From Beijerinckiaceae bacterium (GTDB lineage: Bacteria; Pseudomonadota; Alphaproteobacteria; Rhizobiales; Beijerinckiaceae): DNA of 64,000 nucleotides. The notes below the pieces were generated by a model. The model made no database searches. It saw only the letters and a program-made list of their open reading frames with translations, and had not been told where the DNA came from. The stretch spans positions 90,859 to 154,858 of the forward strand of contig CANGFT010000003.1 of the NCBI GenBank assembly GCA_947453205.1, in the 5' to 3' direction. Positions 47,934 to 59,444 of the stretch are shown here, piece by piece (the first letter of the stretch is position 1; each line of letters starts with the position of its first letter). The position numbers were made by a program, and so were the translations under genes.

Positions 47934-48638
47934 ATGACGTCGCAGGATCCCCATAGTCCATCCGCAGATCCGGCGGGTCTCCAGGACGTGCGCGAGCGCC
48001 TCGCCCGCGCCGCGCAGGACTGCGGCCGCGATCCCCGCTCGCTCACGCTGGTCTGCGTCTCCAAGACCTTTCCAGCCGAAGCCATCGAGCCCGCGATCAT
48101 CGCGGGCGAGCGCGTCTTTGGCGAGAACAGGGTGCAGGAGGCCATGCGCAAATGGCCGGACCTGCGCGCGCGCCATTCCGATGTCGAGCTTCACCTCATC
48201 GGCCCCCTGCAGACCAACAAGGTGCGTGAGGCCGTGCAGTTCTTCGACGTCATCGAGACCCTTGATCGCCCGCGGCTCGCCGAGGCCCTCGCCGCCGAGA
48301 TGGCGCGCACGGGCAAGCGCCCCCGGCTTTATGTGGAGGTGAACACCGGCGCCGAGCCCCAGAAGGCTGGCGTGCTTCCCGCCGACGCCGACGCCTTCAT
48401 CAGGGATTGCCGCGAGCGGCTTGGCCTGACGATTGAAGGCCTCATGTGCATTCCGCCAGAGGAGGGGCAACGCTCGCCCCATTTCGCGCTTCTGGCGCAG
48501 ATCGCCAAACGCAACGACGTGCCGCTTCTCTCCATGGGCATGAGCGCCGACTTCGAGCTCGCCGTGCAGCTTGGCGCGACCCATGTGCGGGTCGGCTCCG
48601 CCATCTTCGGCAAGCGTCCGCCCCTTGTCAGCGGATGA
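47934..48638 (+). CDS. YggS-type PLP homeostasis protein
   Basis: Fold-type III PLP-binding protein of 234 residues, a single TIM-like barrel without known enzyme activity that buffers pyridoxal phosphate. The PLP lysine is Lys44 in LVCVSKTFP; FGENRVQEA and HLIGPLQTNK follow, and the phosphate is held by MGMSADFELAVQLGATHVR. The start ATG 47934 has GGGAG about 10 bases upstream. Its 3' end overlaps the convergent L,D-transpeptidase gene by 11 bases. Confidence 0.93.
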   Translation: MTSQDPHSPSADPAGLQDVRERLARAAQDCGRDPRSLTLVCVSKTFPAEAIEPAIIAGERVFGENRVQEAMRKWPDLRARHSDVELHLIGPLQTNKVREAVQFFDVIETLDRPRLAEALAAEMARTGKRPRLYVEVNTGAEPQKAGVLPADADAFIRDCRERLGLTIEGLMCIPPEEGQRSPHFALLAQIAKRNDVPLLSMGMSADFELAVQLGATHVRVGSAIFGKRPPLVSG

Positions 48639-49164
48639 CCATCACGCAATTGCGCGCAAGGCGCGGCAGCAGCCGCAGCATATGCTCGCGCGAGATGGCG
48701 ACGCAGCCTGCGGTGGGATCATGATCGCCGCGCGTGAGATGAAAGAAGATCGCGCTGCCCCGGCCTCGCACACGCGGCCGCTGGTTATGGTCGAGCGTGA
48801 GCACGATGTCATAGAGCCCGTCCGCGCGCGCGAGCTCTTCATGCCGCGCGCGCGCGGGCAGGCGGATGGGGCGGTTATAGTTGGCGTCGTCAACATCATC
48901 GCACCAGCCCATATGCGGCTTGATCGGATGCAGCGGCGAATGGGCGCCGGGCGCGCGCAGTCGATCCTGCCGCCAATAGCCTCCGGTCAGCACAAATCGT
49001 CCGGCAGGCGTCTTGCCATCGCCTTCACGTTTGAAATGGGTGACGCCGTTGCGGCCGAGCGCGCAGGGAATGACGACGGCGCCTGCGAGCACCCGGCCTT
49101 CATTGATCCGTCCTGGCGATGGGGTGACGATGAGGCGACGGATCAGACCTGTGGTCTTGACCAT
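48628..49164 (-). CDS. YkuD-type L,D-transpeptidase family protein
   Basis: Protein of 178 residues with a YkuD domain. His142 and the nucleophile Cys154 lie in FHLTRGDHDPTAGCVAIS. Such domains cross-link peptidoglycan or attach proteins to it through meso-DAP. No signal peptide is visible at the ATG 49164, which has AAGGAAAG directly upstream, so its export route or true location is unclear. The frame extends far upstream but that part is antisense to the response regulator. It is divergent from the OmpR-type regulator. Confidence 0.82.
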   Translation of the reverse strand: MVKTTGLIRRLIVTPSPGRINEGRVLAGAVVIPCALGRNGVTHFKREGDGKTPAGRFVLTGGYWRQDRLRAPGAHSPLHPIKPHMGWCDDVDDANYNRPIRLPARARHEELARADGLYDIVLTLDHNQRPRVRGRGSAIFFHLTRGDHDPTAGCVAISREHMLRLLPRLARNCVMVIR

Positions 49165-49296
49165 CTTTCCTTCGTTCCTGACGATCCGTCTCACGCTTGC
49201 CGCCTCGTTTTCAGGTCTGCCTTGATTTTGACCAAAGCCGTCACTCAGAATACATTCGTTGAAGCCGGAAGCGAATGATCGCCGGTAGGGGCCGTC

Positions 49297-49983
49297 ATGA
49301 CTCAAATTCGTAAAATTCTGATCTCTGATGATGATTCCGAATTGCGCGGCGCGCTTGCGGAGCAATTGGCCTTGCATGAGGAGTTCTCTCCCCTTCAGGC
49401 CGAGAACGCCACGATGGCCCTCGCCATGGTCCGAAGTGAGCAGCCTGACATCGTCATCATGGACGTGGGCCTGCCGGACATGGATGGCCGCGAAGCCGTG
49501 AAAATCATGCGAAAAGACGGGTTTAAATGCCCTGTCATCATGCTCACGGCGCAGACGTCGGATGCCGACACTGTGCTTGGCCTCGAGTCCGGCGCCAATG
49601 ACTATGTGAGCAAGCCCTTCCGCTTCGCGGTGCTTCTCGCGCGCATCCGCGCGCATCTGCGCCAGCATGAGGCGAGCGATGACGCTGTCTTCAAGATCGG
49701 CGAATATGTCTTCCGTCCGAGCTCGAAGACTCTGCTCAATGACAAGGGCGGCAAGCTCCGTCTCACCGAAAAAGAGACCGCGATCCTGCGTTTTCTTCAT
49801 CGCGCCGGTCAACAGGTCGTGAGCCGCGAGACACTTTTGCGTGAGGTCTGGGGCTATAACGCAAATGTCACCACGCATACGCTGGAGACCCACATCTATC
49901 GCCTGCGTCAGAAGATTGAGCGTGATCCTGCGAATGCGCAATTGCTGGTGACGGAGTCGGGCGGCTACAAGTTGATTCCCTAG
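49297..49983 (+). CDS. OmpR-family response regulator (CenR-like)
   Basis: Two-component regulator of 228 residues. The receiver has acidic residues DDD (11-13), the phospho-acceptor Asp56 in IVIMDVGLPDMDG and the Lys in VSKPFRFAVLLARIRA. The C-terminal winged helix ends THTLETHIYRLRQKIERDP. The sequence recalls the CenR/OtpR envelope regulators of alphaproteobacteria, but I cannot confirm orthology. No kinase is adjacent. Neighbouring genes are an L,D-transpeptidase and a cNMP-binding protein. Confidence 0.85.
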   Translation: MTQIRKILISDDDSELRGALAEQLALHEEFSPLQAENATMALAMVRSEQPDIVIMDVGLPDMDGREAVKIMRKDGFKCPVIMLTAQTSDADTVLGLESGANDYVSKPFRFAVLLARIRAHLRQHEASDDAVFKIGEYVFRPSSKTLLNDKGGKLRLTEKETAILRFLHRAGQQVVSRETLLREVWGYNANVTTHTLETHIYRLRQKIERDPANAQLLVTESGGYKLIP

Positions 49984-50009
49984 GGTTCTGAAAGAACGAG
50001 GCCATCGCC

Positions 50010-50480
50010 GTGTCGGTTGAAAATGACATCCGCAATCTCTCGCAGATCCCGATCTTCGGCGTGCTCGAAGACGATGCGCGCCGCCTGATCGCCTTCTCTG
50101 CGGAGACACGCATCCTGCGCGCTGGCGACGTCCTCTTTCGCCGGGGGGATCGCTCCGACAGCGGTTATGTCCTGACGAGCGGCGTCATCGCCCTCGACGC
50201 TCATGACGATGGCTCCGCCGCCATGCTCGTCTCGACGCCTTTCACGCTCATCGGCGAGCTTGCGCTGGTGAGCGAGACCGAGCGCCCCGTGACAGCCATG
50301 GCCCGCCAGCCCAGCACCGTCCTGAAAATTCCGCGCACGCTCTTCTATCGCGTCCTGCGCGACTATCCCATCAGCGCGCGCAACATGCGCGCCATGATGG
50401 GCATGCGTCTTGAGATCCTCATCCGCGAGCTCGACACGCTCGCCAAGGGTTGGGACATCGGAACCGAAAAGCTTCAGTGA
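50010..50480 (+). CDS. Stand-alone cyclic-nucleotide-binding domain protein
   Basis: Protein of 156 residues with one Crp-type beta-roll (about 12-125: IFGVLEDDARRLIAF, FRRGDRSDSGYVLTSG, LIGELALVSETERPVTAMA) and a C-terminal helix, but no DNA-binding helix-turn-helix. It may sense a nucleotide and act through protein contacts. The start is GTG at 50010 with GAGG upstream, 26 bases after the response regulator, so they are probably one operon. Its last 7 bases overlap xthA on the other strand. Confidence 0.82.
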   Translation: MSVENDIRNLSQIPIFGVLEDDARRLIAFSAETRILRAGDVLFRRGDRSDSGYVLTSGVIALDAHDDGSAAMLVSTPFTLIGELALVSETERPVTAMARQPSTVLKIPRTLFYRVLRDYPISARNMRAMMGMRLEILIRELDTLAKGWDIGTEKLQ

Positions 50481-51286
50481 TCGATGTCGACAAGCACCGG
50501 CACATGATCTGAGGGCCGCTCCCAGCCACGCGCCTCCTTCACGATCTCCATGCTGCGAATGGAGGCCGCGAGCTTCTCGCTCGCCCAGACATGATCGAGC
50601 CTGCGGCCCTTGTTGGCCTTCTCCCAATCAGGCGAGCGATAGCTCCACCAGGTGAAGAGATGCTCCTGCGCGGGCACGAAGCGCCGCATCGCATCAACCC
50701 ACGCGCCCGCCGTCATGACGCCTGTCAGCTTCTCGGTTTCGATGGGCGTATGGCTGACGATCTTCAGCAGGGACTTATGGTTCCACACATCGGTTTCGAG
50801 CGGCGCGACATTGAGGTCGCCCACGACGATGGAATGGCCTTGCGCGGGCTCGCCTGCAAGCCAGTCCGTCATCTCATCGAGGAAGGCGAGCTTGTGGGCG
50901 AATTTCGGATTGGCCACGGGGTCAGGCTCGTCGCCGCCTGCGGGCACATAGAAATTATGCACGGTGATGGGGTCGCGCCCCGCCGTTCCCCCCGCGAATG
51001 TCACGGCGATATGGCGCGCGTCACCCTTCTCGCAGAACTCGCGCTTGTCGACGGCGGCGAAGGGCAGGCGCGAGGCGATGCACACGCCATGGTAGCCCTT
51101 CTGGCCGTTGATCGCGACATGGTCGAACCCCAGCCGACGGAAGTCGGCGAAGGGAAATTCGCCGTCGCGGCATTTGGTCTCCTGAAGACAGATCACATCA
51201 GGCTTGAAGCGCGTGGCGAAATGCTCCACGAGCGGCATGCGCAGCCTGACTGAATTGATGTTCCACGTCGCGAGTTTGATGGGCAT
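50474..51286 (-). CDS. xthA: Exodeoxyribonuclease III
   Basis: AP endonuclease/3'-5' exonuclease of 270 residues for base-excision repair. Signatures are LATWNINSVRLRM, ICLQETKCRD with the metal-binding Glu, VVGDLNVAPLETD, and the C-terminal RPSDHVPVLVDI with catalytic Asp-His. It is convergent with the cNMP-binding gene. Confidence 0.95.
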   Translation of the reverse strand: MPIKLATWNINSVRLRMPLVEHFATRFKPDVICLQETKCRDGEFPFADFRRLGFDHVAINGQKGYHGVCIASRLPFAAVDKREFCEKGDARHIAVTFAGGTAGRDPITVHNFYVPAGGDEPDPVANPKFAHKLAFLDEMTDWLAGEPAQGHSIVVGDLNVAPLETDVWNHKSLLKIVSHTPIETEKLTGVMTAGAWVDAMRRFVPAQEHLFTWWSYRSPDWEKANKGRRLDHVWASEKLAASIRSMEIVKEARGWERPSDHVPVLVDIDH

Positions 51287-51358
51287 GGCGGATCCTGACG
51301 TTGCGGATCAGCCCTCGCACAGCCGCCGCCGGGCTGCAAGCGCTTCGCTTTCATGGGA

Positions 51359-52141
51359 TCAGTTGAAGCGGTCGGTGTTGATCCTGAAGAGATCGCGCGG
51401 GGGCTGCGTCTTGAGGTCAAGATTGGAGAGCGTGACCTGCGTTTCATAGCCCTGTGGATCGATCACGGTCCATTGCTTCAGCGCCGAGGTCTGCGCGTCG
51501 AAGACGAGGTTGATGCGCGACGTCCCGCCGAAGGTCGCGCGATCCTCGATCATGATCGCGACCGCTTTCGGATCCATGGTCACCCCAAGAATCTTCGTGT
51601 CGCGTGCGATGTCGATCTTTTCCTTCAGCAGGAATTTGAGGGGCGTCTGGCCGATGAAATAAACGTCCTGCGTGGCGAGGCGCCGGTCGCGCACGGCCAC
51701 CGAGGTTCCATCCGCGATGATCTCCAGCGTGGCGGGGCTTGCATATTCAAAGCGCAGCCGTCCCGGCTTGAGCACGAAGAGCTTGCCTTGCGTGCGCTTT
51801 CCATCGGCGCCGATCTGCACGAAGTCGGCGATGACCGTGGGGTTGGCGTTGAACCATGCGTTGGCGCGTTCGACCGCGCTCGCCGCATCCATGGTGGCGA
51901 CCTTGGGCGGCGCGGCCGCCCGAGTGATCGCCGCTGCGGCTGGCGCAGCCAGGGGCGGCGCAGCAGGCGCAGGCGTCGTCACGGGGGCTGCGGGCGCAGC
52001 GGGCGCGACCCCGAGGCCGGGCGGACGCGGCGGCGGCAGGGGGATCGGCGCGCCCTGCGCGAGCGCCTGCGCAAGGGGCGCAGCGAGCTGAAGCGCAAGG
52101 GCGAGCGCAAGGCTGAGCGCAGATGTTGAGCGTGGACTCAT
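51359..52141 (-). CDS. LolA-like outer-membrane lipoprotein carrier
   Basis: Periplasmic protein of 260 residues. A signal peptide (about 1-33, ending AQALAQG) is followed by an Ala/Pro-rich linker (about 35-85) and a LolA-fold domain (about 90-260: ADFVQIGADGKRTQGKLFVLKPGRLRFEY). Classical LolA shuttles lipoproteins to LolB. The long Ala/Pro linker is unusual compared with E. coli LolA. It follows ftsK by about 100 bases, as lolA does in many proteobacteria. Confidence 0.85.
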   Translation of the reverse strand: MSPRSTSALSLALALALQLAAPLAQALAQGAPIPLPPPRPPGLGVAPAAPAAPVTTPAPAAPPLAAPAAAAITRAAAPPKVATMDAASAVERANAWFNANPTVIADFVQIGADGKRTQGKLFVLKPGRLRFEYASPATLEIIADGTSVAVRDRRLATQDVYFIGQTPLKFLLKEKIDIARDTKILGVTMDPKAVAIMIEDRATFGGTSRINLVFDAQTSALKQWTVIDPQGYETQVTLSNLDLKTQPPRDLFRINTDRFN

Positions 52142-52245
52142 GCGGGACCGCTGAAAGACGAGGCCCGGCCGCAATAGTCGCGGCCTGTGGCGATTGTTGG
52201 ACGACCATAGCACGTTCGCAGCGCATTGGTCGTCCTGCGCGCGCC

Positions 52246-54804
52246 TCAATCGTTCGGCCCAGGCTCGAAGGCGCCGCGGTCGATCCCGCCGCCGACCAGA
52301 ATCTCGCGCTTGCCGGAATGATTGGGCGCGCCCACCACGCCCTCGCGCTCCATGCGCTCCACCAGCGAGGCCGCCTTGTTGTAGCCGACCGAGAGGCGGC
52401 GCTGGATATAGCTCGTCGAACATTTGCGGTCGCGCAGCACGATGGCGACGGCGCGGTCATAGAGGTCGCCGGATTCTTCGGCGTCCATCGAACCGGGCAT
52501 GGGCCCCTCGACGTCGCCTTCGTCGCCATCTTCATCGGCGGTGATGGCTTCGAGATATTCCGGCGGGCCCTGCATCTTGAGATGGGCGACCACCTTCTCG
52601 ACTTCGGCGTCCGAAACGAAGGGACCATGCACGCGCGAGATGCGCCCGCCGCCCGCCATATAGAGCATGTCGCCCTGACCCAGCAGTTGTTCCGCGCCCT
52701 GTTCGCCAAGGATGGTGCGGCTGTCGATCTTCGACGTCACCTGGAAGGAGATGCGCGTGGGGAAATTCGCCTTGATCGTGCCGGTGATGACATCGACCGA
52801 AGGACGCTGCGTCGCCATGATGAGATGGATGCCCGCCGCGCGCGCCATCTGCGCCAGACGCTGGATCGCGCCTTCGATGTCCTTGCCCGCGACCATCATC
52901 AGGTCGGCCATCTCATCGACGATCACGACGATGAAGGGCAGAACCGAAAGATCCATCTGCTCCTGTTCGTAGATGGCCTCGCCGGTCTCGCGGTCATAGC
53001 CCGTCTGCACGGTGCGGCAGATGACTTCACCCTTGGCGGCGGCTTCGGTCACGCGGGCGTTGAAGCCGTCGATGTTGCGCACGCCGAGCTTCGACATTTT
53101 CTTGTAGCGGTCCTCCATCTCGCGCACCGCCCATTTCAGCGCGACGACCGCTTTCTTCGGGTCGGTCACCACAGGCGTCAGCAGATGGGGAATGCCGTCA
53201 TAGACGGAGAGTTCGAGCATCTTGGGATCGACCATGATGAGCCGGCATTCTTCGGGCTTCAGCCGATAGAGCAGCGACAGGATCATGGTGTTGATGGCGA
53301 CCGACTTGCCCGAGCCCGTGGTGCCTGCGACGAGCAGATGGGGCATGCGCGCGAGATCGACGATGACCGGCTCGCCGCCGATGGTCTTGCCAAGCGCGAT
53401 CGGCAGTTTGTGCTTCGATTTCTCGAAATCTTCCGACGCCAGAAGCTCGCGCAGATAAACGGTCTCGCGTTTCTGGTTGGGCAGCTCCACGCCGATGGCG
53501 TTGCGGCCCTGCACGACAGCCACGCGCGCGGAGATCGCGGACATGGAGCGCGCGATGTCGTCGGCCAGACCAATCACGCGGGAGGATTTGATGCCGGGCG
53601 CGGGCTCGAGTTCATAGAGCGTCACCACAGGGCCGGGCCGCACATTGATGATCTCGCCCTTCACGCCGAAATCATCGAGCACGCCTTCGAGCAGGCGCGC
53701 GTTCTGCTCCAGCGCATCTTCGGAAATGCGCGTGACCGCCTGCTTGCGCGCTTCAGCGAGGAACAGCAGGGCGGGCAGCTCATAGGCGTTGCGGTCGAGG
53801 AAGGAGGGCTGCGCCTCGCGCGCGCTGCGTCGTCCGCTCTTGAGGGCGGGCGCAGGCGGCGTGATCTTCGGACCGCGACCGAGCGGCTCCACATCATGCG
53901 TCGCGTCTTCTTCTTCGAAGATCGGCTCAGGCTCAGGCTCGGGCTGCGCCACGCGCTGCATGGGTTGCGGCGTGTCGGCCTCGAGCGGCGCCGGCCCCGT
54001 GTCGAAACGTGGTTCGCGGCGCTCGCGCATCTGCCCGGAAGCCGCCATGGGCTCGGCCGCGCGCGCCTTGCGCAGCGCGCCGAACCAGCGCCCGAGCGCA
54101 GCGTTGAAGCTCAGGAACGCATGGATCGCGGCGCCCAGCGCCACGAGCAGAAAGCCCGGCTCGCCAGCCGCGTCGTCCTCATCCTGGGCGCGCGTGCGCG
54201 CGATGCTGTCAGCGTCCTCGTCGCGTTCTTCATCGCCCTGCAGGAAGAGGCCCGAGGACGCCGCGAGCGACAGCAGCGCGCAGACGCCGGTGACGGCGCC
54301 GGTCACCATCATGAAGGGGCCGAAGCCGCCCGAGAGTTTGCGCGGCAGGGCGAGGATGGCGTCTCCCACCACGCCGCCAAGGCCGCTCGGCAGGGGCCAG
54401 CGGTCGGTGACGGGAATGAGCGAGGCGAAGGCGGCGGCGAAACCGACGCCGGTGATCCACAGCAGCAGGCGCAGGCCCGGACGCTCCAGGCCGCAATGGG
54501 TCAGCAGGCGCCAGCCCCAAAAGGCCATGGGAATGAGAAGGGCGGTCGAGGCGACGCCGACCATCTGCATGGTGATGTCAGCCGCCATGGCGCCCGCGCT
54601 TCCCAGCAGGTTGCGCACGGGGCCGGAGGTCGCATGATTGAAGCTGGGATCCTGCACCGACCAGGTCAGGAAAGAGGCCGTCAGCGCGGCCGCCAGGACC
54701 AGCAGCAGGAGGCCGCAGACCTCTGCGAAGCGCCGCCACAGGAAATAGCGGACGGGTTCGGGGATGTGGTCGATCGTGGAGGTGGCTGACATCCGCATCT
54801 TCAT
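52246..54804 (-). CDS. ftsK: DNA translocase FtsK
   Basis: Septal DNA pump of 852 residues. N-terminal membrane helices (about 25-235) anchor it, a low-complexity linker (about 240-335) follows, then the motor with Walker A GTTGSGKS (494-501) and Walker [14 protein letters not shown]. The C-terminal gamma domain (about 780-845, [20 protein letters not shown]) would read KOPS and activate XerCD at dif. The linker is short compared with E. coli FtsK. Confidence 0.96.
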   Translation of the reverse strand: MKMRMSATSTIDHIPEPVRYFLWRRFAEVCGLLLLVLAAALTASFLTWSVQDPSFNHATSGPVRNLLGSAGAMAADITMQMVGVASTALLIPMAFWGWRLLTHCGLERPGLRLLLWITGVGFAAAFASLIPVTDRWPLPSGLGGVVGDAILALPRKLSGGFGPFMMVTGAVTGVCALLSLAASSGLFLQGDEERDEDADSIARTRAQDEDDAAGEPGFLLVALGAAIHAFLSFNAALGRWFGALRKARAAEPMAASGQMRERREPRFDTGPAPLEADTPQPMQRVAQPEPEPEPIFEEEDATHDVEPLGRGPKITPPAPALKSGRRSAREAQPSFLDRNAYELPALLFLAEARKQAVTRISEDALEQNARLLEGVLDDFGVKGEIINVRPGPVVTLYELEPAPGIKSSRVIGLADDIARSMSAISARVAVVQGRNAIGVELPNQKRETVYLRELLASEDFEKSKHKLPIALGKTIGGEPVIVDLARMPHLLVAGTTGSGKSVAINTMILSLLYRLKPEECRLIMVDPKMLELSVYDGIPHLLTPVVTDPKKAVVALKWAVREMEDRYKKMSKLGVRNIDGFNARVTEAAAKGEVICRTVQTGYDRETGEAIYEQEQMDLSVLPFIVVIVDEMADLMMVAGKDIEGAIQRLAQMARAAGIHLIMATQRPSVDVITGTIKANFPTRISFQVTSKIDSRTILGEQGAEQLLGQGDMLYMAGGGRISRVHGPFVSDAEVEKVVAHLKMQGPPEYLEAITADEDGDEGDVEGPMPGSMDAEESGDLYDRAVAIVLRDRKCSTSYIQRRLSVGYNKAASLVERMEREGVVGAPNHSGKREILVGGGIDRGAFEPGPND

Positions 54805-54911
54805 TCGCCGCTAGGGCGAAACGCCCCCGATTCAAACTATCGGGATGCGGTTAATGCGCGATTAAATCCCCGCTTTCCATGGGCGGTTCCGGCCTCTCGC
54901 CCAAATGAAGA

Positions 54912-54931
54912 CGGCGCCCCGAAGGGCGCCG
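54912..54931 (-). terminator. Terminator hairpin after amtB
   Basis: On the minus strand CGGCGCCC-TTCG-GGGCGCCG forms an 8-bp stem with a stable UUCG tetraloop, 29 bases after the amtB stop. The following T-richness is modest (TCTTCATTT), so termination may be partial. Confidence 0.65.
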
Positions 54932-54960
54932 CTCGCTTTTGCAGGATCGGGATCTCGCGA

Positions 54961-56469
54961 TCACATGTTGTAGGCGCGCTCGCCGTGCTCGGCCACATCG
55001 AGGCCTTCGCGTTCGGCGTCGACCGGGACGCGCAGGCCGACGATCACGTCGACGACCTTGTAGAGGATCGCTGAACCGACGCCCGACCACAGGAGGGTGT
55101 AGAGGACCGCCTTGATCTGGATGATGACCTGGTCAGCCATCACATAGGCGCCGGGGGAGCCGGAGCCGGGCTTGATCGTGTAGTCGGTGAGGCCGACGCC
55201 GCCGAAATCGGGGGACACGAGGATGCCCGTCGCGATGGCGCCGATGACGCCGCCGACGCAGTGGATGCCGAACACGTCCAGCGCGTCGTCATAGCCGATC
55301 TTGTTCTTCACGGTGGAGACGAAGAACAGGCAGGCGGGGCTGACGATCAGGCCGAGGACCAGCGAGCCCATGGGGCCAGCGTAGCCGGAGGCGGGGGTGA
55401 CGGCCACGAGGCCGGCGACCGCGCCAGAGACCATGCCCAGCAGCGAGGGCTTGCCCTTGGTCGCCCATTCCACGAACAGCCAGGACATGGCGGCCGCGGC
55501 GGTGGCGACGAAGGTGTTCACGAAGGCCAGAGCCGTCACGCCGTTGGCTTCGAGGTTCGAGCCAGCGTTGAAGCCGAACCAGCCGACCCACAGGAGCGAG
55601 GCGCCGATCATGGTCATGGTCAGGGAGTGGGGAGGCATGGCTTCCTTGCCATAGCCGACACGCTTGCCGATCATGATGCAGCCGACGAGGCCGGCGATGC
55701 CAGCGTTGATGTGGACGACCGTGCCGCCAGCGAAGTCGAGGGCGCCGAGCTGGAAGAGGTAGCCGGCATTGCCGGTGACCGCGTCAAGCGCGTCCTGCGC
55801 CGTCTTCTTGGCCGCATCGTCGGTGGCCGCCGCAAGAGCCTTGGCGGCGTCGCCGATGGCGTCCGGGCCCGCCCAGTACCAGACGGCGTGGGCGATGGGG
55901 AAGTAGACGAGCGTGACCCAGAGAAGGACGAAGAGGATCACGGCCGAGAACTTGATGCGCTCGGCGAAGGCGCCCACGATCAGCGCCGGCGTGATGCAGG
56001 CGAAGGTCATCTGGAAGGCCATATAGGCGAATTCAGGAACGACGACGCCGTTCGAGAAGGTCGCCGAGGTCGAGTCCGGCGTGATGCCCGCAAGGAACAT
56101 GCGCGAGAAACCGCCGACGAAGGCGTTCAGCGAGCCCGAGCCCTCGGTGAAGGCGAGGGAATAGCCGAAGAGCACCCAGACCACCGCCACAAGGGAGACG
56201 ATCATGAAGACCTGGGTCAGGACGGAGAGCATGTTCTTGGTGCGGACAAGGCCGCCGTAGAACAGGGCGAGGCCGGGGATCGACATCATCAGCACGAGGA
56301 CGGTCGAGACCAGCAGCCAGGCCGTGTCGCCCTTGTTGGCGACGGGGGCGACGACCGCAGCGGCTTCCGCAGCCTCTTCTGCGAACGCCAGGCCCGCTGT
56401 CGCGGCGCTGGCCATGAGGCCGAGAGCGGCAGCTTTGGCGGCGCCCCCGAAGGTTGGACGGTTCATCAT
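54961..56469 (-). CDS. amtB: Ammonium transporter (first copy), paired with glnK
   Basis: Trimeric Amt channel of 502 residues with a signal peptide (about 1-30) and eleven hydrophobic helices. LALFYGGLVRTKN, GGTVVHINAGIAGLVG and LDVFGIHCVGGVIGAI include the twin-His pore residues. The C-terminal EREGLDVAEHGERAYNM is the GlnK-binding tail. The helix-5/6 loop is enlarged (about 207-232, Ala/Asp-rich). It follows glnK by 29 bases, the classic glnK-amtB operon. The ATG has AGGAGT upstream. Confidence 0.95.
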   Translation of the reverse strand: MMNRPTFGGAAKAAALGLMASAATAGLAFAEEAAEAAAVVAPVANKGDTAWLLVSTVLVLMMSIPGLALFYGGLVRTKNMLSVLTQVFMIVSLVAVVWVLFGYSLAFTEGSGSLNAFVGGFSRMFLAGITPDSTSATFSNGVVVPEFAYMAFQMTFACITPALIVGAFAERIKFSAVILFVLLWVTLVYFPIAHAVWYWAGPDAIGDAAKALAAATDDAAKKTAQDALDAVTGNAGYLFQLGALDFAGGTVVHINAGIAGLVGCIMIGKRVGYGKEAMPPHSLTMTMIGASLLWVGWFGFNAGSNLEANGVTALAFVNTFVATAAAAMSWLFVEWATKGKPSLLGMVSGAVAGLVAVTPASGYAGPMGSLVLGLIVSPACLFFVSTVKNKIGYDDALDVFGIHCVGGVIGAIATGILVSPDFGGVGLTDYTIKPGSGSPGAYVMADQVIIQIKAVLYTLLWSGVGSAILYKVVDVIVGLRVPVDAEREGLDVAEHGERAYNM

Positions 56470-56498
56470 CTTTTTACTCCTGAAAGAAACGGGAAGGT

Positions 56499-56885
<387 letters not shown>

Positions 56886-56933
56886 TCACGCCCACGCGGA
56901 AGAACGCCCCGCGTCCGGGCTCGGGGACTGCTA

Positions 56934-56949
56934 AACAAGGGGCGTGCCA
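56934..56949 (-). promoter_or_regulatory. Sigma-54-type promoter of glnK-amtB
   Basis: Minus strand TGGCACGCCCCTTGTT: a perfect -24 element TGGCAC, correct spacing, and TTGTT at -12 where TTGCW is the norm. The expected start leaves a leader of about 85 bases. NtrC-dependent control is the usual mode for this operon; I could not identify clear NtrC sites in the AT-rich region upstream (57000-57080). Confidence 0.6.
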
Positions 56950-57086
56950 AGCCGCCCTGCAGCGGCCTGATAAGGTCATTTTCACGGAGTCAGCCGTAGA
57001 AATGCTGTGAATAGCCGCTGCATTCGCGCAATTGATGATGAAATAGGCAGTTATTTTGCTTATTATTTGAGCATATTCGACAGTCT

Positions 57087-57968
57087 TCAGCGCGCTGGCC
57101 TATCCGTGCGCAGGCGCAGCAGCCCTTCCTGAATGACCGAAGCGACCAGCCGCCCATCGCGTGAAAACAGGCTGCCGCGGGCCAGTCCCCGCGCGCCATT
57201 GGCGCTCGGGCTCTGCTGGGCGTAGAGCAGCCAGTCATCCGCCCGGAAGGGCCGGTGGAACCAGAGGGCGTGGTCGAGGCTCGCCCCCTGAATGTCCTCA
57301 TCGAAGACCGAGCGCTGGTGCTTCACCAGGGCTGTGTCGAGCAGGGTCATGTCCGAGAAATAGGCCAGCACCGCCCGATGCACGGCGGGATCGTCCGGCA
57401 GGGCGCCTGCCGCGCGCATCCAGATGTTCTGTTCGGCGGGCAGGGGTTTGCGGTCGGCCCTGGCGTAGTAGCGGGCCAGATCGACAGGCCGTACGTCGAT
57501 GGGCTGCGCTTGCGTGAAATAGCGCTGCATGGCCGCCGGCATCATATGGGCGAAGGCCTGCCCCATCTCCGCCCGGGTCATCAGCGTTTCGGGGTCGGGC
57601 GCCTCGGGCATCGGCAGGCTATGGTCGAGCCCCGCTTCCTCGGTCTGGAAGGAGGCGGTGAGGGTGAAGATGGTGCGGCCATGCTGCGTCGCCTCGCAGC
57701 GGCGCGTGGCGAAGCTGCCGCCGTCGCGCAGCCGCTCGACGTCATAGGAAATGGGCGTCGAGGCGTCGCCCGGCAGCAGGAAATAGGCGTGGAGCGAATG
57801 GGGCGCGCGGCCCTCCACCGTGCGCGCGGCGGCCACAAGCGCCTGGGCGATGAGCTGGCCGCCGAAGACCCGTTTGCGGAGGGGCTGGGGAGAATGGCCC
57901 CGAAAGCTGTCCTGGCCGATCTCCTCCAGATCGAGAATGGCGAGAAGCGCTGCGAGGGCCTGGGACAT
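57087..57968 (-). CDS. tesB: Acyl-CoA thioesterase II
   Basis: Double hot-dog thioesterase of 293 residues that hydrolyses acyl-CoA. FRGHSPQPLRKRVFGGQLIAQAL is the N-terminal signature; SLDHALWFHRPFRADDWLLY and ARGLARGSLFSRDGRLVASV mark the second half. It lies between the two ammonium-transporter loci on the same strand; no functional link is obvious. Confidence 0.93.
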   Translation of the reverse strand: MSQALAALLAILDLEEIGQDSFRGHSPQPLRKRVFGGQLIAQALVAAARTVEGRAPHSLHAYFLLPGDASTPISYDVERLRDGGSFATRRCEATQHGRTIFTLTASFQTEEAGLDHSLPMPEAPDPETLMTRAEMGQAFAHMMPAAMQRYFTQAQPIDVRPVDLARYYARADRKPLPAEQNIWMRAAGALPDDPAVHRAVLAYFSDMTLLDTALVKHQRSVFDEDIQGASLDHALWFHRPFRADDWLLYAQQSPSANGARGLARGSLFSRDGRLVASVIQEGLLRLRTDRPAR

Positions 57969-58048
57969 CAGATGCTCTTGGGGACGAACTTTTGGAGACG
58001 AGAAGACCGCTCACCTGAGCCTATGCGGCCTTCCCGTCAAGTGCGCCC

Positions 58049-59362
<1,314 letters not shown>

Positions 59363-59428
59363 GGGATTTCCGGCAGCTTTCGAGGGACCAGGGCGCGATG
59401 CAAAAAGCGCCAACACGCCGAAATCTGA

Positions 59429-59444
59429 TGCAACAACCATGCCA
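59429..59444 (-). promoter_or_regulatory. Sigma-54 promoter of the second ammonium transporter gene
   Basis: Minus strand TGGCATGGTTGTTGCA matches the sigma-54 consensus TGGCAYG-N4-TTGCW at all informative positions. It would give a leader of about 55 bases before the ATG at 59362. It supports nitrogen-limitation control independent of the glnK operon. Confidence 0.75.

Noticed and set aside
45644..47956. 770-codon plus-strand open frame opposite leuS
   Set aside because: Antisense shadow of leuS in high-GC DNA; no recognisable domain and no ribosome binding site.
52123..54789. 888-codon plus-strand open frame opposite ftsK
   Set aside because: It is antisense to ftsK, rich in Arg, His, Asp and Gly as expected for the complement of GC-rich coding DNA, and shows no domain.
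56950..57086. NtrC binding sites upstream of the glnK promoter
   Set aside because: TGC...GCA pairs occur but none has the TGCACC-N5-GGTGCA spacing.
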